The notes: generated by a model not told the origin, from the sequence alone. DNA of 64,000 nucleotides from Actinokineospora fastidiosa (GCF_014648415.1 NZ_BMRB01000006.1:124001-188000), one strand, 5' to 3'. Shown: positions 8,089-22,679, counted from the stretch's first letter. Numbers and translations are program-made.

Positions 8089-9921
8089 ATGACCAGCGCA
8101 ACTTCGCGGCCCACCCCGGCCGCAGGCAATCCTGGCGCCGCGCCTGCGCGTCCCAAGCCCGCCCCGCCAGCGGGCGCGCCCATCCGCGTGACCGGCGCGC
8201 AGTCGCTCGTCCGGTCGCTGGAAGCCGTCGGCGTCGAGGTCGTGTTCGGGATTCCGGGCGGGACGATCCTCCCGGCCTACGACCCGCTGCTGGACTCGAC
8301 GAAGGTGCGCCACGTGCTGGTCAGGCACGAGCAGGGCGCAGGACACGCCGCGACGGGGTACGCGCAGGCCACCGGCCAGGTCGGGGTGTGCATGGCCACG
8401 TCGGGGCCGGGCGCGACCAACCTGGTGACCCCGCTCGCCGACGCGAACATGGACTCGGTCCCGGTCGTGGCCATCACCGGCCAGCAGACCCGCGCGCTGA
8501 TCGGCACCGACGCCTTCCAGGAAGCCGACATCTGCGGCATCACGCTGCCGGTCACCAAGCACAACTTCCTGGTCACCGACCCGGCCGAGATCCCGCGCAC
8601 GATCGCCGAGGCGTTCCACCTGGCCAAGACCGGCCGCCCCGGCCCGGTCCTGGTAGACATCCCCAAGGACGTCCTGCAGGAGATGACCTCGTTCTCCTGG
8701 CCGCCGGAGCTGCGCCTGCCCGGCTACCGCCCGACCACCCGCCCGCACGGCAAGCAGGTCCGCGAGGCCGCCCGGCTGATCAACGCGGCCCGGCGCCCGG
8801 TCCTCTACGTCGGCGGCGGCGTGATCAAGGCCCAGGCGTCCGCCGAGCTGCTGGAGCTGGCCGAGCTGACCGGCATCCCGGTCGTCACCACGCTGATGGC
8901 GCGCGGCGCGTTCCCCGACTCGCACGCCCAGCACCTCGGCATGCCCGGCATGCACGGCACCGTGCCCGCCGTCGGCGCGCTCCAGCGCGCCGACCTGCTG
9001 GTCGCCCTCGGCGCGCGGTTCGACGACCGGGTCACCGGCAAGCTGGACACCTTCGCCCCGGACGCGGCCGTCGTGCACGCCGACATCGATCCGGCGGAGA
9101 TCTCCAAGAACCGCCGCGCGGACGTGCCGATCGTGGGCGACTGCAAGGAGATCCTGGTCGAGCTGATCGCCGCGGTGCGGGCCGAGCGGGCGCAGAGCCC
9201 GGCCGCCGACCTGGCGCCGTGGTGGCAGACCCTCGACACGTGGCGGGAGAAGTTCCCGCTGGGCTACGAGTGGCCCGCCGACGGCACGCTGTCCCCGCAG
9301 TACGTCATCGAGCGCATCGGCGCGATCGCCGGTCCGGACGCGATCTACACCGCGGGCGTCGGCCAGCACCAGATGTGGGCCGCGCAGTTCATCAAGTACG
9401 AGAAGCCCGCCACCTGGCTGAACTCCGGCGGCCTCGGCACCATGGGCTACGCCGTCCCGGCCGCGATGGGCGCGAAGTTCGGCCGCCCGGACAAGGTCGT
9501 GTGGGCCATCGACGGCGACGGCTGCTTCCAGATGACCAACCAGGAGCTGGCCACCTGCGCCATCGAGGGCGCGCCGATCAAGGTCGCGGTCATCAACAAC
9601 GGCAACCTGGGCATGGTCCGCCAGTGGCAGAACCTGTTCTACGCCGAGCGCTACTCCCAGACCGACCTGGGCACGCACAAGCACCGCATCCCCGACTTCA
9701 CCCTGCTCGCCGAGGCGCTGGGCTGCGCGGGGCTGCGCTGCGAGACCCGCGAGGACGTCGACACCGTCATCCAGCGGGCCATGGAGATCAACGACCGGCC
9801 GGTCGTCATCGACTTCGTGGTCGGCAAGGACGCCCAGGTGTGGCCGATGGTCGCCGCGGGCACCGGCAACAACGAGATCATGGCCGCGCGCGGCATCCGG
9901 CCCCTGTTCGACGAGGACTGA
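8089..9921 (+). CDS. ilvB: Acetolactate synthase, large (catalytic) subunit
   Basis: IlvB, a ThDP- and FAD-dependent enzyme, condenses pyruvate with pyruvate or 2-ketobutyrate, the first common step of Val/Leu/Ile synthesis. The product is 610 residues with a Pro/Ala-rich leader of about 30 residues. The ThDP-activating glutamate is Glu81 in [11 protein letters not shown], and the ThDP/Mg motif [12 protein letters not shown] starts near residue 475. ATG at 8089 was chosen because upstream codons fall in the attenuator. GAGGCAGAG provides a modest ribosome site. It is first of the ilvB-ilvN-ilvC operon, with ilvN beginning 2 bases after its stop, and expression should be controlled by the upstream leader. 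Confidence 0.97.
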   Translation: MTSATSRPTPAAGNPGAAPARPKPAPPAGAPIRVTGAQSLVRSLEAVGVEVVFGIPGGTILPAYDPLLDSTKVRHVLVRHEQGAGHAATGYAQATGQVGVCMATSGPGATNLVTPLADANMDSVPVVAITGQQTRALIGTDAFQEADICGITLPVTKHNFLVTDPAEIPRTIAEAFHLAKTGRPGPVLVDIPKDVLQEMTSFSWPPELRLPGYRPTTRPHGKQVREAARLINAARRPVLYVGGGVIKAQASAELLELAELTGIPVVTTLMARGAFPDSHAQHLGMPGMHGTVPAVGALQRADLLVALGARFDDRVTGKLDTFAPDAAVVHADIDPAEISKNRRADVPIVGDCKEILVELIAAVRAERAQSPAADLAPWWQTLDTWREKFPLGYEWPADGTLSPQYVIERIGAIAGPDAIYTAGVGQHQMWAAQFIKYEKPATWLNSGGLGTMGYAVPAAMGAKFGRPDKVVWAIDGDGCFQMTNQELATCAIEGAPIKVAVINNGNLGMVRQWQNLFYAERYSQTDLGTHKHRIPDFTLLAEALGCAGLRCETREDVDTVIQRAMEINDRPVVIDFVVGKDAQVWPMVAAGTGNNEIMAARGIRPLFDED

Positions 9922-9923
9922 CG

Positions 9924-10430
9924 ATGAGCACCCACACCCTGAGCGTCCTGGTGGAGAACAAGCCCGGCGTGCTGGCCCGGGTCGCGGGCCTGTTCTCCCG
10001 GCGCGGGTTCAACATCGACTCGCTGGCCGTCGGCCCGACCGAGCATCCGGAGGTGTCCCGGATGACGATCGTGGTCGCGGTCGAGGAACTGCCGCTGGAG
10101 CAGGTCACCAAGCAGCTGAACAAGCTGGTCAACGTGATCAAGATCGTGGAGCTGGAACCGGCCGCCGCCGTGCAGCGCGAGCTGCTGCTGGTCAAGGTGC
10201 GCGCCGACGCCACCGTCCGCAGCCAGGTGCTGGAGACGGTGCAGCTGTTCCGCGCGAAGGTCGTCGACGTCTCGCCCGAGGCCCTGACCGTGGAGGCCAC
10301 CGGCACCGCGGACAAGCTGGAGGCGCTGCTGCGCATGCTGGAGCCCTACGGGGTGCGCGAGATGGTCCAGTCCGGCATGGTCGCCATCGGCCGCGGACCG
10401 CGGTCCATCACCGCGACCGCCGTCCGCTAG
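9924..10430 (+). CDS. ilvN: Acetolactate synthase, small regulatory subunit
   Basis: The regulatory subunit stimulates IlvB and confers feedback inhibition by valine. The product is 168 residues with an N-terminal ACT domain (HTLSVLVENKPGVLARVAGL; RRGFNIDSLAVGPTE), in which effector binds at the dimer interface, and the ALS_ss C-terminal domain (ELLLVKVRADATVRSQVLE). Length and motifs are those of standard actinobacterial IlvN. It is separated by two bases from ilvB and by 30 bases from ilvC, so all three should be co-transcribed. Confidence 0.96.
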   Translation: MSTHTLSVLVENKPGVLARVAGLFSRRGFNIDSLAVGPTEHPEVSRMTIVVAVEELPLEQVTKQLNKLVNVIKIVELEPAAAVQRELLLVKVRADATVRSQVLETVQLFRAKVVDVSPEALTVEATGTADKLEALLRMLEPYGVREMVQSGMVAIGRGPRSITATAVR

Positions 10431-11474
<1,044 letters not shown>

Positions 11475-11483
11475 CCGGAAAGG

Positions 11484-11510
11484 CGGGGAGGGCCGTGAAC
11501 GCCCTCCCCG
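11484..11510. terminator. Terminator after ilvC, shared with convergent doxX
   Basis: A perfect 10-bp stem, CGGGGAGGGC (11484-11493) with GCCCTCCCCG (11501-11510), has a 7-base loop and is followed by TCTTT. It lies between the ilvC stop (11474) and the stop of the convergent DoxX gene (11515). Confidence 0.8.
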
Positions 11511-11514
11511 TCTT

Positions 11515-12135
11515 TCACCGCATGACGAACAGCGCCACCGCGGACAGGCCCAGGGCCAGGATCAGGAAGATGAAGCCGAACGCAGGCGCCCGGCGGAACC
11601 ACGGCGACCTGCGGTCCAGGGAGATGTGGCCCGCCCCGGTGAACAGCAGGGCGAAGGCGGCGGCCAGGTAGATCGTCTCCAGTTCGACGCCGCCCGCGAA
11701 GAGGTTGACGTCGACGCGGACCCAGATCGCGCTGATGAGGATGCCGACCACGGCGGAGGCCGCTGCCGGGGTGAACAGGCCGATGATCAGCAGCAGGCCC
11801 GCCACCAGCTCGGTGACGCCGGTGATCCAGGCCAGCAGGGTCGCCTGCTGGAAGCCGAACGCGGTCAGGACCGTGGCGAAGCCCTCGATCCCGGGTCCTT
11901 CCAGGATCCCGAAGACCTTCTGCAGGCCGTGCGCGAGCACGAGCGCGCCGAGCACCACCCGCAGCACGAGGAGGCCGAGGTCGGCCCCCACGTGCCAGCG
12001 GTGCGGGTCGGGGCGGCGGTCGGCCTCGGTGTCCGGCCTGGTGAGGACGGTCGTGTCGTTGGTGTCGTACGGGCTGTCGTAGGCGGCGGTACTCTGCGCC
12101 TCCGAGGGCCGGAAGTAATCGCTCTCGCTACTCAC
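11515..12135 (-). CDS. DoxX family membrane protein
   Basis: A 206-residue integral membrane protein. A polar N-terminal tail of about 50 residues precedes four helices: GLLVLRVVLGALVLAHGLQK, LLAWITGVTELVAGLLLIIG, a third beginning AAASAVVGILISAIW, and a last at FGFIFLILALGLSAVALFV. The family includes Rv3005c of M. tuberculosis, reported to join SodA and SseA in a membrane oxidoreductase complex; Rv3005c also lies next to the ilvBNC block. The long hydrophilic N-terminus is an addition to the family core. A TAGTCT hexamer at 12142-12147 lies 6 bases before the GTG start, predicting a leaderless mRNA and hence transcription independent of the gene upstream. Confidence 0.88.
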   Translation of the reverse strand: MSSESDYFRPSEAQSTAAYDSPYDTNDTTVLTRPDTEADRRPDPHRWHVGADLGLLVLRVVLGALVLAHGLQKVFGILEGPGIEGFATVLTAFGFQQATLLAWITGVTELVAGLLLIIGLFTPAAASAVVGILISAIWVRVDVNLFAGGVELETIYLAAAFALLFTGAGHISLDRRSPWFRRAPAFGFIFLILALGLSAVALFVMR

Positions 12136-12152
12136 GCGCGCAGACTAGGCGA

Positions 12153-13064
12153 TCAGTACTCCCCGCGCACGAGGTTGGCGGGCCGCTCCCCCGCGACGAA
12201 CCGCGCCACCTGCTCGGCGACCACGCGGTACGCCCGGTCCCGGTGGCCCGCGCACGCCCCGCCGACGTGCGGGGTGAGCAGCAGTCCCGGGGCCGACCAC
12301 AGTGGATGGTCCGACGGCAGCGGCTCCGGGTCGGTGACGTCCAGCGCGGCGCGCAGCCGCCCGGACCGGAGTTCGGCCAGCAGCGCGTCGGTGTCCACCA
12401 CGGCCCCGCGCGCGGCGTTGACCAGGATCGCGCCGTCGGGCATCCGGGCGAGGAACCTCGCGTCGACCATGCCGCGGGTGGCCGAGGTCAGCGGCACGAC
12501 CAGCACGACGGCGTCGTGCTCGGGGATCAGCGCGTCCAGTTCGTCCAGGCCGTGGACGCCGTCGCGGGCGCGGGTGCCGACGAGGGTGGCGTGCGCGTCG
12601 AAGGCGTCGAGCTTGCGGCGCAGGTCCTGGCCCAGGTCGCCCGCGCCGAGGACCAGCACGCGCTTGCCCTGCAGCGTTTCGGTGACGTGCGACGCCCACC
12701 GCCGCTCGATTCGGGCGGCCTCGAACTCGCGGAACTCGCGGTAGACGGTGAGCAGGGCCGTCATCGCCCACTCGGCCGTGCTCGCGCCGTGTGCGCCGCG
12801 GCCGGTGGAGAGCATGACGCCCTCCGGCACCGTCCCGGTCCAGTGCTCCACACCCGCCGTCAGGAGTTGCACCAGTCGCAACGCGGGCAGGCGGGAGTAC
12901 ACGTCCGGGCCGGGCGGGACGCCGATGCCGGGCACCAGCACCTGCGCCTCGGCGGCCTCGGCGGGCAGCTCGTCCAGGGAGGGGTACCGCACCGCGCGCA
13001 CGCCGTCGAGGTCGGACAGCGCCGCGACGCCGTGCTCATCGGGAACCAGAACCGTAACCGTCAC
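12153..13064 (-). CDS. D-isomer-specific 2-hydroxyacid dehydrogenase
   Basis: A 303-residue NAD(P)-dependent dehydrogenase of the D-2-hydroxyacid family. The Rossmann motif is VLVLGAGDLGQDLRRKL. The catalytic arginine is in NAARGAVVDTDAL, the glutamate in DVTDPEPLP and the histidine in LLTPHVGGACAG. It is shorter than SerA and lacks an ACT domain; overall it resembles hydroxypyruvate/glyoxylate reductase-like members. The substrate cannot be decided from sequence. A TAGGGT hexamer at 13073-13078 precedes the GTG start by 8 bases. It lies 17 bases upstream of the DoxX start on the same strand and is divergent from the lipoprotein at 13159. Confidence 0.88.
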   Translation of the reverse strand: MTVTVLVPDEHGVAALSDLDGVRAVRYPSLDELPAEAAEAQVLVPGIGVPPGPDVYSRLPALRLVQLLTAGVEHWTGTVPEGVMLSTGRGAHGASTAEWAMTALLTVYREFREFEAARIERRWASHVTETLQGKRVLVLGAGDLGQDLRRKLDAFDAHATLVGTRARDGVHGLDELDALIPEHDAVVLVVPLTSATRGMVDARFLARMPDGAILVNAARGAVVDTDALLAELRSGRLRAALDVTDPEPLPSDHPLWSAPGLLLTPHVGGACAGHRDRAYRVVAEQVARFVAGERPANLVRGEY

Positions 13065-13158
13065 GGCTCCCGACCCTAATCCGCAACGCAGCGTAGGGCG
13101 TCCGTCACCGGCACCCGCCCTAACCAGCGATTCACGACCCGGCGCCTAGCCTGGACCC

Positions 13159-14322
13159 ATGGGACGCCGGAACCTCGCAGCGCTGGCCACCGGCGTGGTC
13201 ATGACCGTGACCGGGTGCGCCACGTTCACCGCGCAGCCGCCGCCCCAGAGCTGGCAGCCACAGGTCCCGCTGACCCCGCAGGCCGGTCCCCAGCCCCGCG
13301 AGCAGGGCGGCGGCTCGGGAGGCGGCGGCGGTCAGGGCGGGAACCAGCCGCCGCAGTCCATCCCCCCGCCGGACGGCTGCACCGACTTCAACCCCGCGGT
13401 GCTCGCCACCTGCCTGGACTCGCCGGTGGCCGTGGCCGCGCTGCCCGGCGACGGCAGCGACCCGTCCGCGCTGGTCGGCGAGCGCACCACCGGCCGCATC
13501 CTGCTGGTCCGCAAGGACACCGAGCCCAAGGTCGTGGCCACCGTCGCGGTCGACGCCGCTGGCGACGGCGGGCTCACCGGCCTGGCCCTGTCCCCGTCGT
13601 ACGTCGAGGACCAGCTGATCTTCGCCTACGTCACCACGAAGACCGACAACCGGCTGGTCCGCATCGCCCCGGGCGACGTGGCCAAGCCGGTGCTCACCGG
13701 CATCCCGCGCGGCCCGTCCGGCAACCGGGGCGCGCTGGCGCTCGACCACACCGGCGCCCTGCTGCTGGCCACCGGCAACGCGGGCAAGCCCGCTGGCCCG
13801 AAGTCGCTCGCGGGCAAGCTGCTGCGCATCACCGCGGGCGGCAAACCGCACCCGGAGAACCCGGACCCGGCCTCGGCGATCGTCGCCAGCGGCCTGACCA
13901 GCCCGGGCGGCGTCTGCGCCTCCCTGGACGGCTCGCGCACGTGGGTCACCGACCGCACGGCGAAGGCCGACGTCGTCCACCGCGTCGAGTACGGCAGGCC
14001 GCTGGGCACCCCGGCGTGGTCGTGGAAGGACAAGCCGGGCGTCGCGGGCTGCGCGTCGACGTCGCAGGCGCTGTGGATCGCCATGTCGAGCGCGGGCCAC
14101 CTGCAGAACCTCCCGCAGGCCCCGGACGGGACCTTCACCGGGAAACCCCAGGTCACCATGGACGGCGACGAGGGCTTCGGCAGGCTCGCGGGCCTGGACC
14201 TGGTCAACGACTCCATGGCGGTCGCCACCACCGCCAACAAGCACGGCGGCAAACCCGCGACCAGCGACGACCGCGCCATCGCCATCATCCCGACCCACGG
14301 CGACGGCGGCGGGGCGGACTGA
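13159..14322 (+). CDS. LppZ-like lipoprotein with glucose/sorbosone dehydrogenase-type propeller
   Basis: A 387-residue exported lipoprotein. The signal sequence ends in the lipobox VTGC (Cys20), so it should be anchored in the outer leaflet of the cytoplasmic membrane. A Pro/Gly/Gln-rich linker to about residue 75 leads to a beta-propeller of the PQQ-type sugar dehydrogenase superfamily (SPVAVAALPGDGS; GLTGLALSPSYVEDQLIFAY; NRGALALDHTGALLLATGN; GKLLRITAGG). The canonical catalytic His of soluble glucose dehydrogenase is not obvious, so enzymatic activity is doubtful. It corresponds to LppZ (Rv3006), which lies in the same neighbourhood in M. tuberculosis. TAGCCT at 13147-13152 lies 6 bases before ATG, indicating a leaderless transcript. 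Confidence 0.85.
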   Translation: MGRRNLAALATGVVMTVTGCATFTAQPPPQSWQPQVPLTPQAGPQPREQGGGSGGGGGQGGNQPPQSIPPPDGCTDFNPAVLATCLDSPVAVAALPGDGSDPSALVGERTTGRILLVRKDTEPKVVATVAVDAAGDGGLTGLALSPSYVEDQLIFAYVTTKTDNRLVRIAPGDVAKPVLTGIPRGPSGNRGALALDHTGALLLATGNAGKPAGPKSLAGKLLRITAGGKPHPENPDPASAIVASGLTSPGGVCASLDGSRTWVTDRTAKADVVHRVEYGRPLGTPAWSWKDKPGVAGCASTSQALWIAMSSAGHLQNLPQAPDGTFTGKPQVTMDGDEGFGRLAGLDLVNDSMAVATTANKHGGKPATSDDRAIAIIPTHGDGGGAD

Positions 14323-14679
14323 CAGCAAAGGGCCCTCACCAGGTCACCGACGCCGGTCGAGCACCTGCTACCGGACCGCGAAGGGCTGCCTTCACCACCA
14401 CACGGCCCGCCAAAGCAGCCTCACCGACGCAGTCCCTCTGCCACCACCCGGCTAGCCAGACCACCATCTCCCATGCACGGCGACAGCGCCGGACGGACCG
14501 ACAGCAAGGCGCCCGGGGCCCTCACAGGTCACCAACACCGGTCGAGCACCAAGCTCCCAGACCACAGGGCCGCCTTCACCACCGCACGCCCCGCCACAGC
14601 AGCCTCACCGCGGCAAACCCTCTGCCACCACACCGGCTGGCCAGACCACCACCCTCAGCGGCAGGCGGACCGACAGCAA
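14321..14679. repeat. Tandem duplication of a ~175-bp intergenic unit plus partial third copy
   Basis: This fills most of the 400-base gap between two convergent genes. Unit A spans 14321-14499 and unit B 14500-14671; they align along their whole length at roughly four-fifths identity by eye (shared GACAGCAA start, GGTCGAGCACC, GCCTTCACCACC, AGCAGCCTCACCG, CCCTCTGCCACCAC, GCCAGACCACC). A third copy starts at 14672 with CGACAGCAAGG and is cut short by the terminator. Short frames in the units are not convincing genes. Confidence 0.8.
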
Positions 14680-14706
14680 GGGGTCTCGGCCACCGGCCGG
14701 GACCCC
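14680..14706. terminator. Terminator between lppZ-like gene and gatB
   Basis: A 12-bp stem (14680-14691 with 14695-14706; GGGGTCTCGGCC against GGCCGGGACCCC, one G-U pair) with a three-base loop lies 20 bases beyond the gatB stop. It forms the truncated third copy of the duplicated intergenic unit. Confidence 0.75.
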
Positions 14707-14725
14707 TCACCGCGTCGCTAAAGCG

Positions 14726-16228
14726 TCACTGGCAGCGTTCGAGCACCAGTTCCCGGACGCGCTTGGCGTCCGCCTGGCCCTTGGTCGCCTTCATCACCGC
14801 GCCGACGATGGCGCCTGCGGCGGCGACCTTGCCGTCGCGGATCTTGGCGGCCACGTCCGGTTGGGCGGCCAGCGCCTCGTCCACCGCCGCGTACAGCGCG
14901 GAGTCGTCGGAGACGACCTTCAGGCCGCGCTTCTCCACGACCTCGGCGGGCTCGCCCTCGCCCGCCAGCACGCCGTCGACGACCTCGCGGGCGAGCGCCT
15001 TGGTCAGCGTGCCGTCGGCGACCAGCGCGATCACCGCGGCCACCTGGGCGGGCGTGATGGGCAGCTCGGCCAGCTCGACGCCGCGCGTGTTCGCCTGCTG
15101 GGCCAGGTACGACACCCACCACGAGCGCGCCTCGGCCGCGGGCGCGCCCGCGTCGGCGGTGGCCGCGATCAGGTCGACCGCGCCGACGTTCACCAGGTCG
15201 CGCAGCTCGGCGTCGGACAGGCCCCACTCGGCCTGGATGCGCCTGCGGCGCTCCCACGGCAGCTCCGGCAGCGTTCCGCGCAGCTCGTCGACCCACTCCC
15301 GGGACGGCGCGATCGGCACCAGGTCCGGCTCGGGGAAGTAGCGGTAGTCCTCGGAGGTCTCCTTGCGGCGGCCCGCGCTGGTGTGCCCGGTCGCCTCGTC
15401 GAAGTGCCGGGTCTCCTGCAGGATCGAGCCACCGGCGGCCAGCACGGCGGCCTGGCGGGTCATCTCGTGGCGCACCGCCCGCTCGACGCTGCGCAGCGAG
15501 TTGACGTTCTTGGTCTCGGTGCGGGTGCCGAACTCGGTGGCGTCCTTGGCCATGAGCGAGACGTTGGCGTCGCAGCGCAGCGAGCCCTGGTCCATCCGGA
15601 CGTCGGACACGTCCAGCGCCTTGAGCAGGTCCCGCAGCGCGGTCACGTACGCGCGGGCGACCTCGGGAGCGCGCTCGCCGGTCCCGGTGATCGGCTTGGT
15701 GACGATCTCGATCAGCGGCACACCCGCGCGGTTGTAGTCCAGCAGCGAGTAGTCCGCGCCGTGGATGCGGCCGGTGGCGCCGCCGACGTGCAGCGACTTG
15801 CCGGTGTCCTCCTCCATGTGGGCGCGCTCGATGCCCACCCGCACGACCTCGCCGTCCTCCAGCGTGACGTCGAGGTAGCCGTCGAAGGCGATCGGCTCGT
15901 CGTACTGCGAGGTCTGGAAGTTCTTCGGCATGTCCGGGTAGAAGTAGTTCTTCCGCGCGAAGCGGCACCACTCGGCGATCTCGCAGTTCAGCGCGAGGCC
16001 GATGCGGATGGCCGCCTCCACCGCCTTGCCGTTCAGCGCGGGCAGCGAGCCGGGCAGGCCGAGGCAGGTCGGGCAGACCTGGGTGTTGGGCTCGGCGCCG
16101 AAGGCCGTCGGGCAGCCGCAGAACATCTTCGTGTTCGTGGACAGCTCGACGTGCACCTCCAGCCCGAGCACCGGGTCGAACCGCGCGACGACGTCGGCGT
16201 AGTCCATCAGCTCCACAGTGGACGTCAC
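14726..16228 (-). CDS. gatB: Asp/Glu-tRNA(Asn/Gln) amidotransferase subunit B
   Basis: GatB binds the misacylated tRNA and catalyses ATP-dependent activation and amidation of Glu-tRNA(Gln) or Asp-tRNA(Asn) with ammonia from GatA. The product is 500 residues. The N-terminal GatB cradle is evident ([54 protein letters not shown]), with the zinc-type cysteines in CGC and CPTC. The C-terminal YqeY-like tail domain ends in [18 protein letters not shown]. The GTG start at 16228 overlaps the stop of the small membrane gene by 4 bases (GTGA), so translation is coupled. Confidence 0.96.
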   Translation of the reverse strand: MTSTVELMDYADVVARFDPVLGLEVHVELSTNTKMFCGCPTAFGAEPNTQVCPTCLGLPGSLPALNGKAVEAAIRIGLALNCEIAEWCRFARKNYFYPDMPKNFQTSQYDEPIAFDGYLDVTLEDGEVVRVGIERAHMEEDTGKSLHVGGATGRIHGADYSLLDYNRAGVPLIEIVTKPITGTGERAPEVARAYVTALRDLLKALDVSDVRMDQGSLRCDANVSLMAKDATEFGTRTETKNVNSLRSVERAVRHEMTRQAAVLAAGGSILQETRHFDEATGHTSAGRRKETSEDYRYFPEPDLVPIAPSREWVDELRGTLPELPWERRRRIQAEWGLSDAELRDLVNVGAVDLIAATADAGAPAAEARSWWVSYLAQQANTRGVELAELPITPAQVAAVIALVADGTLTKALAREVVDGVLAGEGEPAEVVEKRGLKVVSDDSALYAAVDEALAAQPDVAAKIRDGKVAAAGAIVGAVMKATKGQADAKRVRELVLERCQ

Positions 16229-16421
16229 TTGGCCGCCTTCCGCAGGTTCCGGACGGCCAGCAGGATCGCGGTGATGGCGACCACGACGCTGGCGATCGCG
16301 TTGACCAGGGCGAGCTGGTCCTTCTCCTCGCGCGCCGTCTTGAACGTCCGCACCGCGTTGGTGGTGGAGGCCACCGAGCTGGCGAGGCGGATCGCGCCGC
16401 GGATCTTGTTCTCGTCGGCCA

Positions 16422-16422
<1 letters not shown>
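16225..16422 (-). CDS. Small single-span membrane protein inside the gatCAB operon
   Basis: A 65-residue protein ([20 protein letters not shown]...) with one hydrophobic segment at about residues 38-57 ([20 protein letters not shown]) and a basic C-terminus (RNLRKAAK). The reading frame is real: its ATG overlaps the gatA stop by one base (TGATG) and its TGA overlaps the gatB start by 4 bases. It matches no family I can name. The basic tail after the helix suggests an N-out or peripheral topology cannot be excluded. Being cemented between two amidotransferase subunits suggests co-expression with GatCAB; mycobacteria have pfkA between gatA and gatB instead. Confidence 0.8.
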
Positions 16423-17920
<1,498 letters not shown>

Positions 17921-17924
<4 letters not shown>

Positions 17925-18220
17925 GCCTCTTCCCCCAGGATGCGCGGCACGCGGAAGCGGCCGTCCTCGGCGGCTGGCGCGGCGGCCAGCGCCTGCGCCT
18001 GGGTCAGACCGGGCCGGACCTGGTCGGCGCGGAACACGTTGGTCAGCGGCACCGCGTGCGACGTCGGCGGGATGTCCTGGTCGGCGACGGAGCCGACGGC
18101 GGCGACCGCGCCCACGATCTGGTCGAGCTGGCCTGCGAACAGGTCCAGTTCGGCGTCGGTGACGGCCAACCGGGCCAGGCGGGCGAGGTGGGCCACCTCG
18201 TCGCGGGAAATGCTGGGCAC
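17921..18220 (-). CDS. gatC: Asp/Glu-tRNA(Asn/Gln) amidotransferase subunit C
   Basis: GatC is a 99-residue belt protein that wraps GatA and stabilises the GatCAB complex. It has the family signature [22 protein letters not shown] and the C-terminal [11 protein letters not shown]. The GTG start at 18220 matches the usual GatC N-terminus. A TAGACT -10-like hexamer about 45 bases upstream (18265-18270, reverse strand) may be the promoter of the gatC-gatA-small protein-gatB operon. Confidence 0.94.
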
Positions 18221-18426
18221 TGGGCGCGAACCCCCCGGGGTCTCGTTGTCCGGTCTTCCGGCCGAGTCTATTTGCCGGGGCGGCGCGGGCTCGAACCGGT
18301 TCTCGTCCCGGCATCCGGTCCGTGGTGGACGCCCGCCATGCCCGGTCTGCGACAATCGGCGATCGGCATGGCGACTGGCCGGGAGTCCGGGCGCCCAACA
18401 CCGATTAGCAGCGGGAGGCGTTCGAG

Positions 18427-19068
18427 GTGTCCTTCCTGATCCGGGTCCAGCTCCCGGACAGCCCTGGCACGCTGGGCGCGGTCGCGACCGCCCTCGGCGC
18501 CATCGGGGCCGACATCCTCAGTGTCGACGTGGTGGAGCGCGTCGGCGGCCTGGCGATCGACGACCTGGTGGTCGAGTTGCCCGGCGGCCGCCTCCCCGAC
18601 GTGCTGATCACCGCGGCGGAGTCGGTGACCGGGGTCGAGGTGGACGCCGTGCGCCCCTACGCGGGCGTCCTGGACACCCACCGCGAGCTGGAACTGGTCG
18701 AGGAGGTGGCCGCCGACCCCGCTCACGGCCTGTCGATCTTCACCGAGGGCGTGCCGAAGATCATCCGAGCTGGCTGGGCACTGATGGTCGGCCCCTCCGG
18801 CCGCCTCGCTGCCTCCACGGCGGCCCCTGAGCTGCAGGAACTCGACCTGCCGTGGATGCCCCTCGCCCGGGCGACGGTCCTCGACGGCGAGGAGGGCTGG
18901 GTCCCGCCGACGTGGCGCGAGCTGGGCACCGAACTGGCGGCGACCCCGGTGGGCAAGCCGGAGCGCGTCCTGCTGGTCGGCCGCCCCGGCGGGCCCATGT
19001 TCCGCGCGGCGGAGGTGGCCCGGCTGGCCCACCTGGCGGGCATCGTGTCGGTGGTCCTGCCGGACTAG
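18427..19068 (+). CDS. ACT domain protein (Rv3013-like)
   Basis: A 213-residue protein with an N-terminal ACT domain ([36 protein letters not shown]), the fold used to bind small ligands, often amino acids. It has a second, unassigned C-terminal half ([40 protein letters not shown]). It corresponds in sequence type and position (between gatC and ligA) to Rv3013 of M. tuberculosis. No catalytic domain is attached, so it is probably a ligand-sensing or regulatory protein. The GTG start at 18427 follows GGGAGG by 8 bases. It is divergent from gatC and convergent with ligA. Confidence 0.85.
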   Translation: MSFLIRVQLPDSPGTLGAVATALGAIGADILSVDVVERVGGLAIDDLVVELPGGRLPDVLITAAESVTGVEVDAVRPYAGVLDTHRELELVEEVAADPAHGLSIFTEGVPKIIRAGWALMVGPSGRLAASTAAPELQELDLPWMPLARATVLDGEEGWVPPTWRELGTELAATPVGKPERVLLVGRPGGPMFRAAEVARLAHLAGIVSVVLPD

Positions 19069-19133
19069 CGGTTCCGCCGGGCAGGCACCGCCCGAGCAGG
19101 CAGGCGCCCGTCCCGCGCCTCCTGCCAGGGCGG

Positions 19134-21883
<2,750 letters not shown>

Positions 21884-21948
21884 CCGGCCATCCTGCCAAA
21901 CGGACGCGCCCGGGCCGGGTGGTTCAGGGAAAGGGCGCACCGGCCTGG

Positions 21949-22176
21949 CCCGGTCACCGCGGGCCGACCCAGTCACCGCAGGCCGACCCAGTCACCGCAA
22001 GCTGGCCCGGTCACCGCAAGCCAGCCCGCTCACCGCAAGCCAGCCCGCTCACCCCAGGCCAGCCCGCTCACCCCAGGCCAGCCCGCTCACCCCAGGCCAG
22101 CCCGCTCACCCCAGGCCAGCCCAGTCACCGCAAGCCAGCCCAGTCACCGCAAGCCAGCCCAGTCACCGCAGGCTGG
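21949..22176. repeat. Tandem array of twelve 19-bp units
   Basis: Exactly 228 bases of head-to-tail 19-mers with consensus CCCRSTCACCSCARGCCAG. Units start at 21949, 21968, 21987, 22006, 22025, 22044, 22063, 22082, 22101, 22120, 22139 and 22158. The central four (from 22044) are identical, with divergence toward both ends. There are no spacers, so it is a minisatellite rather than a CRISPR array. It occupies the 511-base gap between the MoaD-like gene and the gene at 21883 (same strand). In the rest of that gap (22177-22394) I see no gene or clear terminator. Confidence 0.95.
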
Positions 22177-22394
22177 CGCGGCACGGCTGGGCAGCGGGTC
22201 CTGCCAACGGTCCGCGCGGGCGTCGCCGCCACCGGCTGACCGTTGGTCCGGGGCAGGCGGGACAACTGGGCGCGCTCAGCGGACGTGGCCCGTGAAGGCG
22301 TGCACAACGGCAGCCTCACCCGCACCTCCGGCCGGACGGGTCTCATCCGGGAAGCCTGCACCTGCGCGCCCACCGGCCCGTTCGGCGACTCCCC

Positions 22395-22679
22395 CTATCC
22401 GCCTGCCACCGACGGGATTATCTGGATCTCCGCGCCCGCCCGCAGCCTGGTGTCCTTGCCCTGGAGTTGGCGGCATTCCTCACCGTCGATGAAGAAGTTG
22501 ACGTAGCGGCGGAGGGCGCCCTGTTCGTCGCGGAGGCGGCGTTCGAGGGCGGGGTGTCGGTGGGCCAGCACGTCGAGGAGGTCGGTGAGGGTGGCGTCGG
22601 GGGCGAGGTCGACGTCGAGCTTGGGCTGGTCGCCCGCGCGTGGGCGCAGGACATTGGGCAGGCGGACGGTGACGGTCAT
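22395..22679 (-). CDS. MoaD/ThiS family sulfur carrier protein
   Basis: A 94-residue beta-grasp protein ending in the diglycine SVAGG. In MoaD/ThiS/CysO this tail is adenylated and converted to a thiocarboxylate that donates sulfur. It has the typical spacing (VTVRLPNVLRPRAGDQPKLD; ATLTDLLDVLAHRHPALERRL; YVNFFIDGEECRQLQG). No molybdopterin, thiamine or CysM gene is adjacent, so the acceptor pathway is unknown. The ATG follows the TAG of the BNR gene with no spacing (TAGATG), implying tight coupling to a non-enzymatic-looking beta-propeller. Confidence 0.88.
   Translation of the reverse strand: MTVTVRLPNVLRPRAGDQPKLDVDLAPDATLTDLLDVLAHRHPALERRLRDEQGALRRYVNFFIDGEECRQLQGKDTRLRAGAEIQIIPSVAGG

Noticed and set aside
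7930..8090. T-box riboswitch upstream of ilvB
   Set aside because: No T-box consensus or specifier stem is seen; a leader peptide with Ile-Leu-Val-Leu and competing hairpins explains the region.
14473..14721. 82-codon plus-strand frame in the duplicated region
   Set aside because: It consists of repeat unit B and runs through the terminator hairpin; the homologous frame in unit A is not kept.
17925..18401. Extended gatA starting at 18401
   Set aside because: The extension lies over gatC in another frame; the ATG at 17924 has a strong ribosome site and overlaps the gatC stop.
19069..19133. Hairpin between the ACT gene and ligA
   Set aside because: The GGCAGGCGC/GCGCCTCCTGCC pairing needs a three-base bulge and has no T-run, so support is too weak to list as a terminator.
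21949..22176. CRISPR-like regular array
   Set aside because: The repeats are contiguous with no unique spacers, and no cas genes are present.
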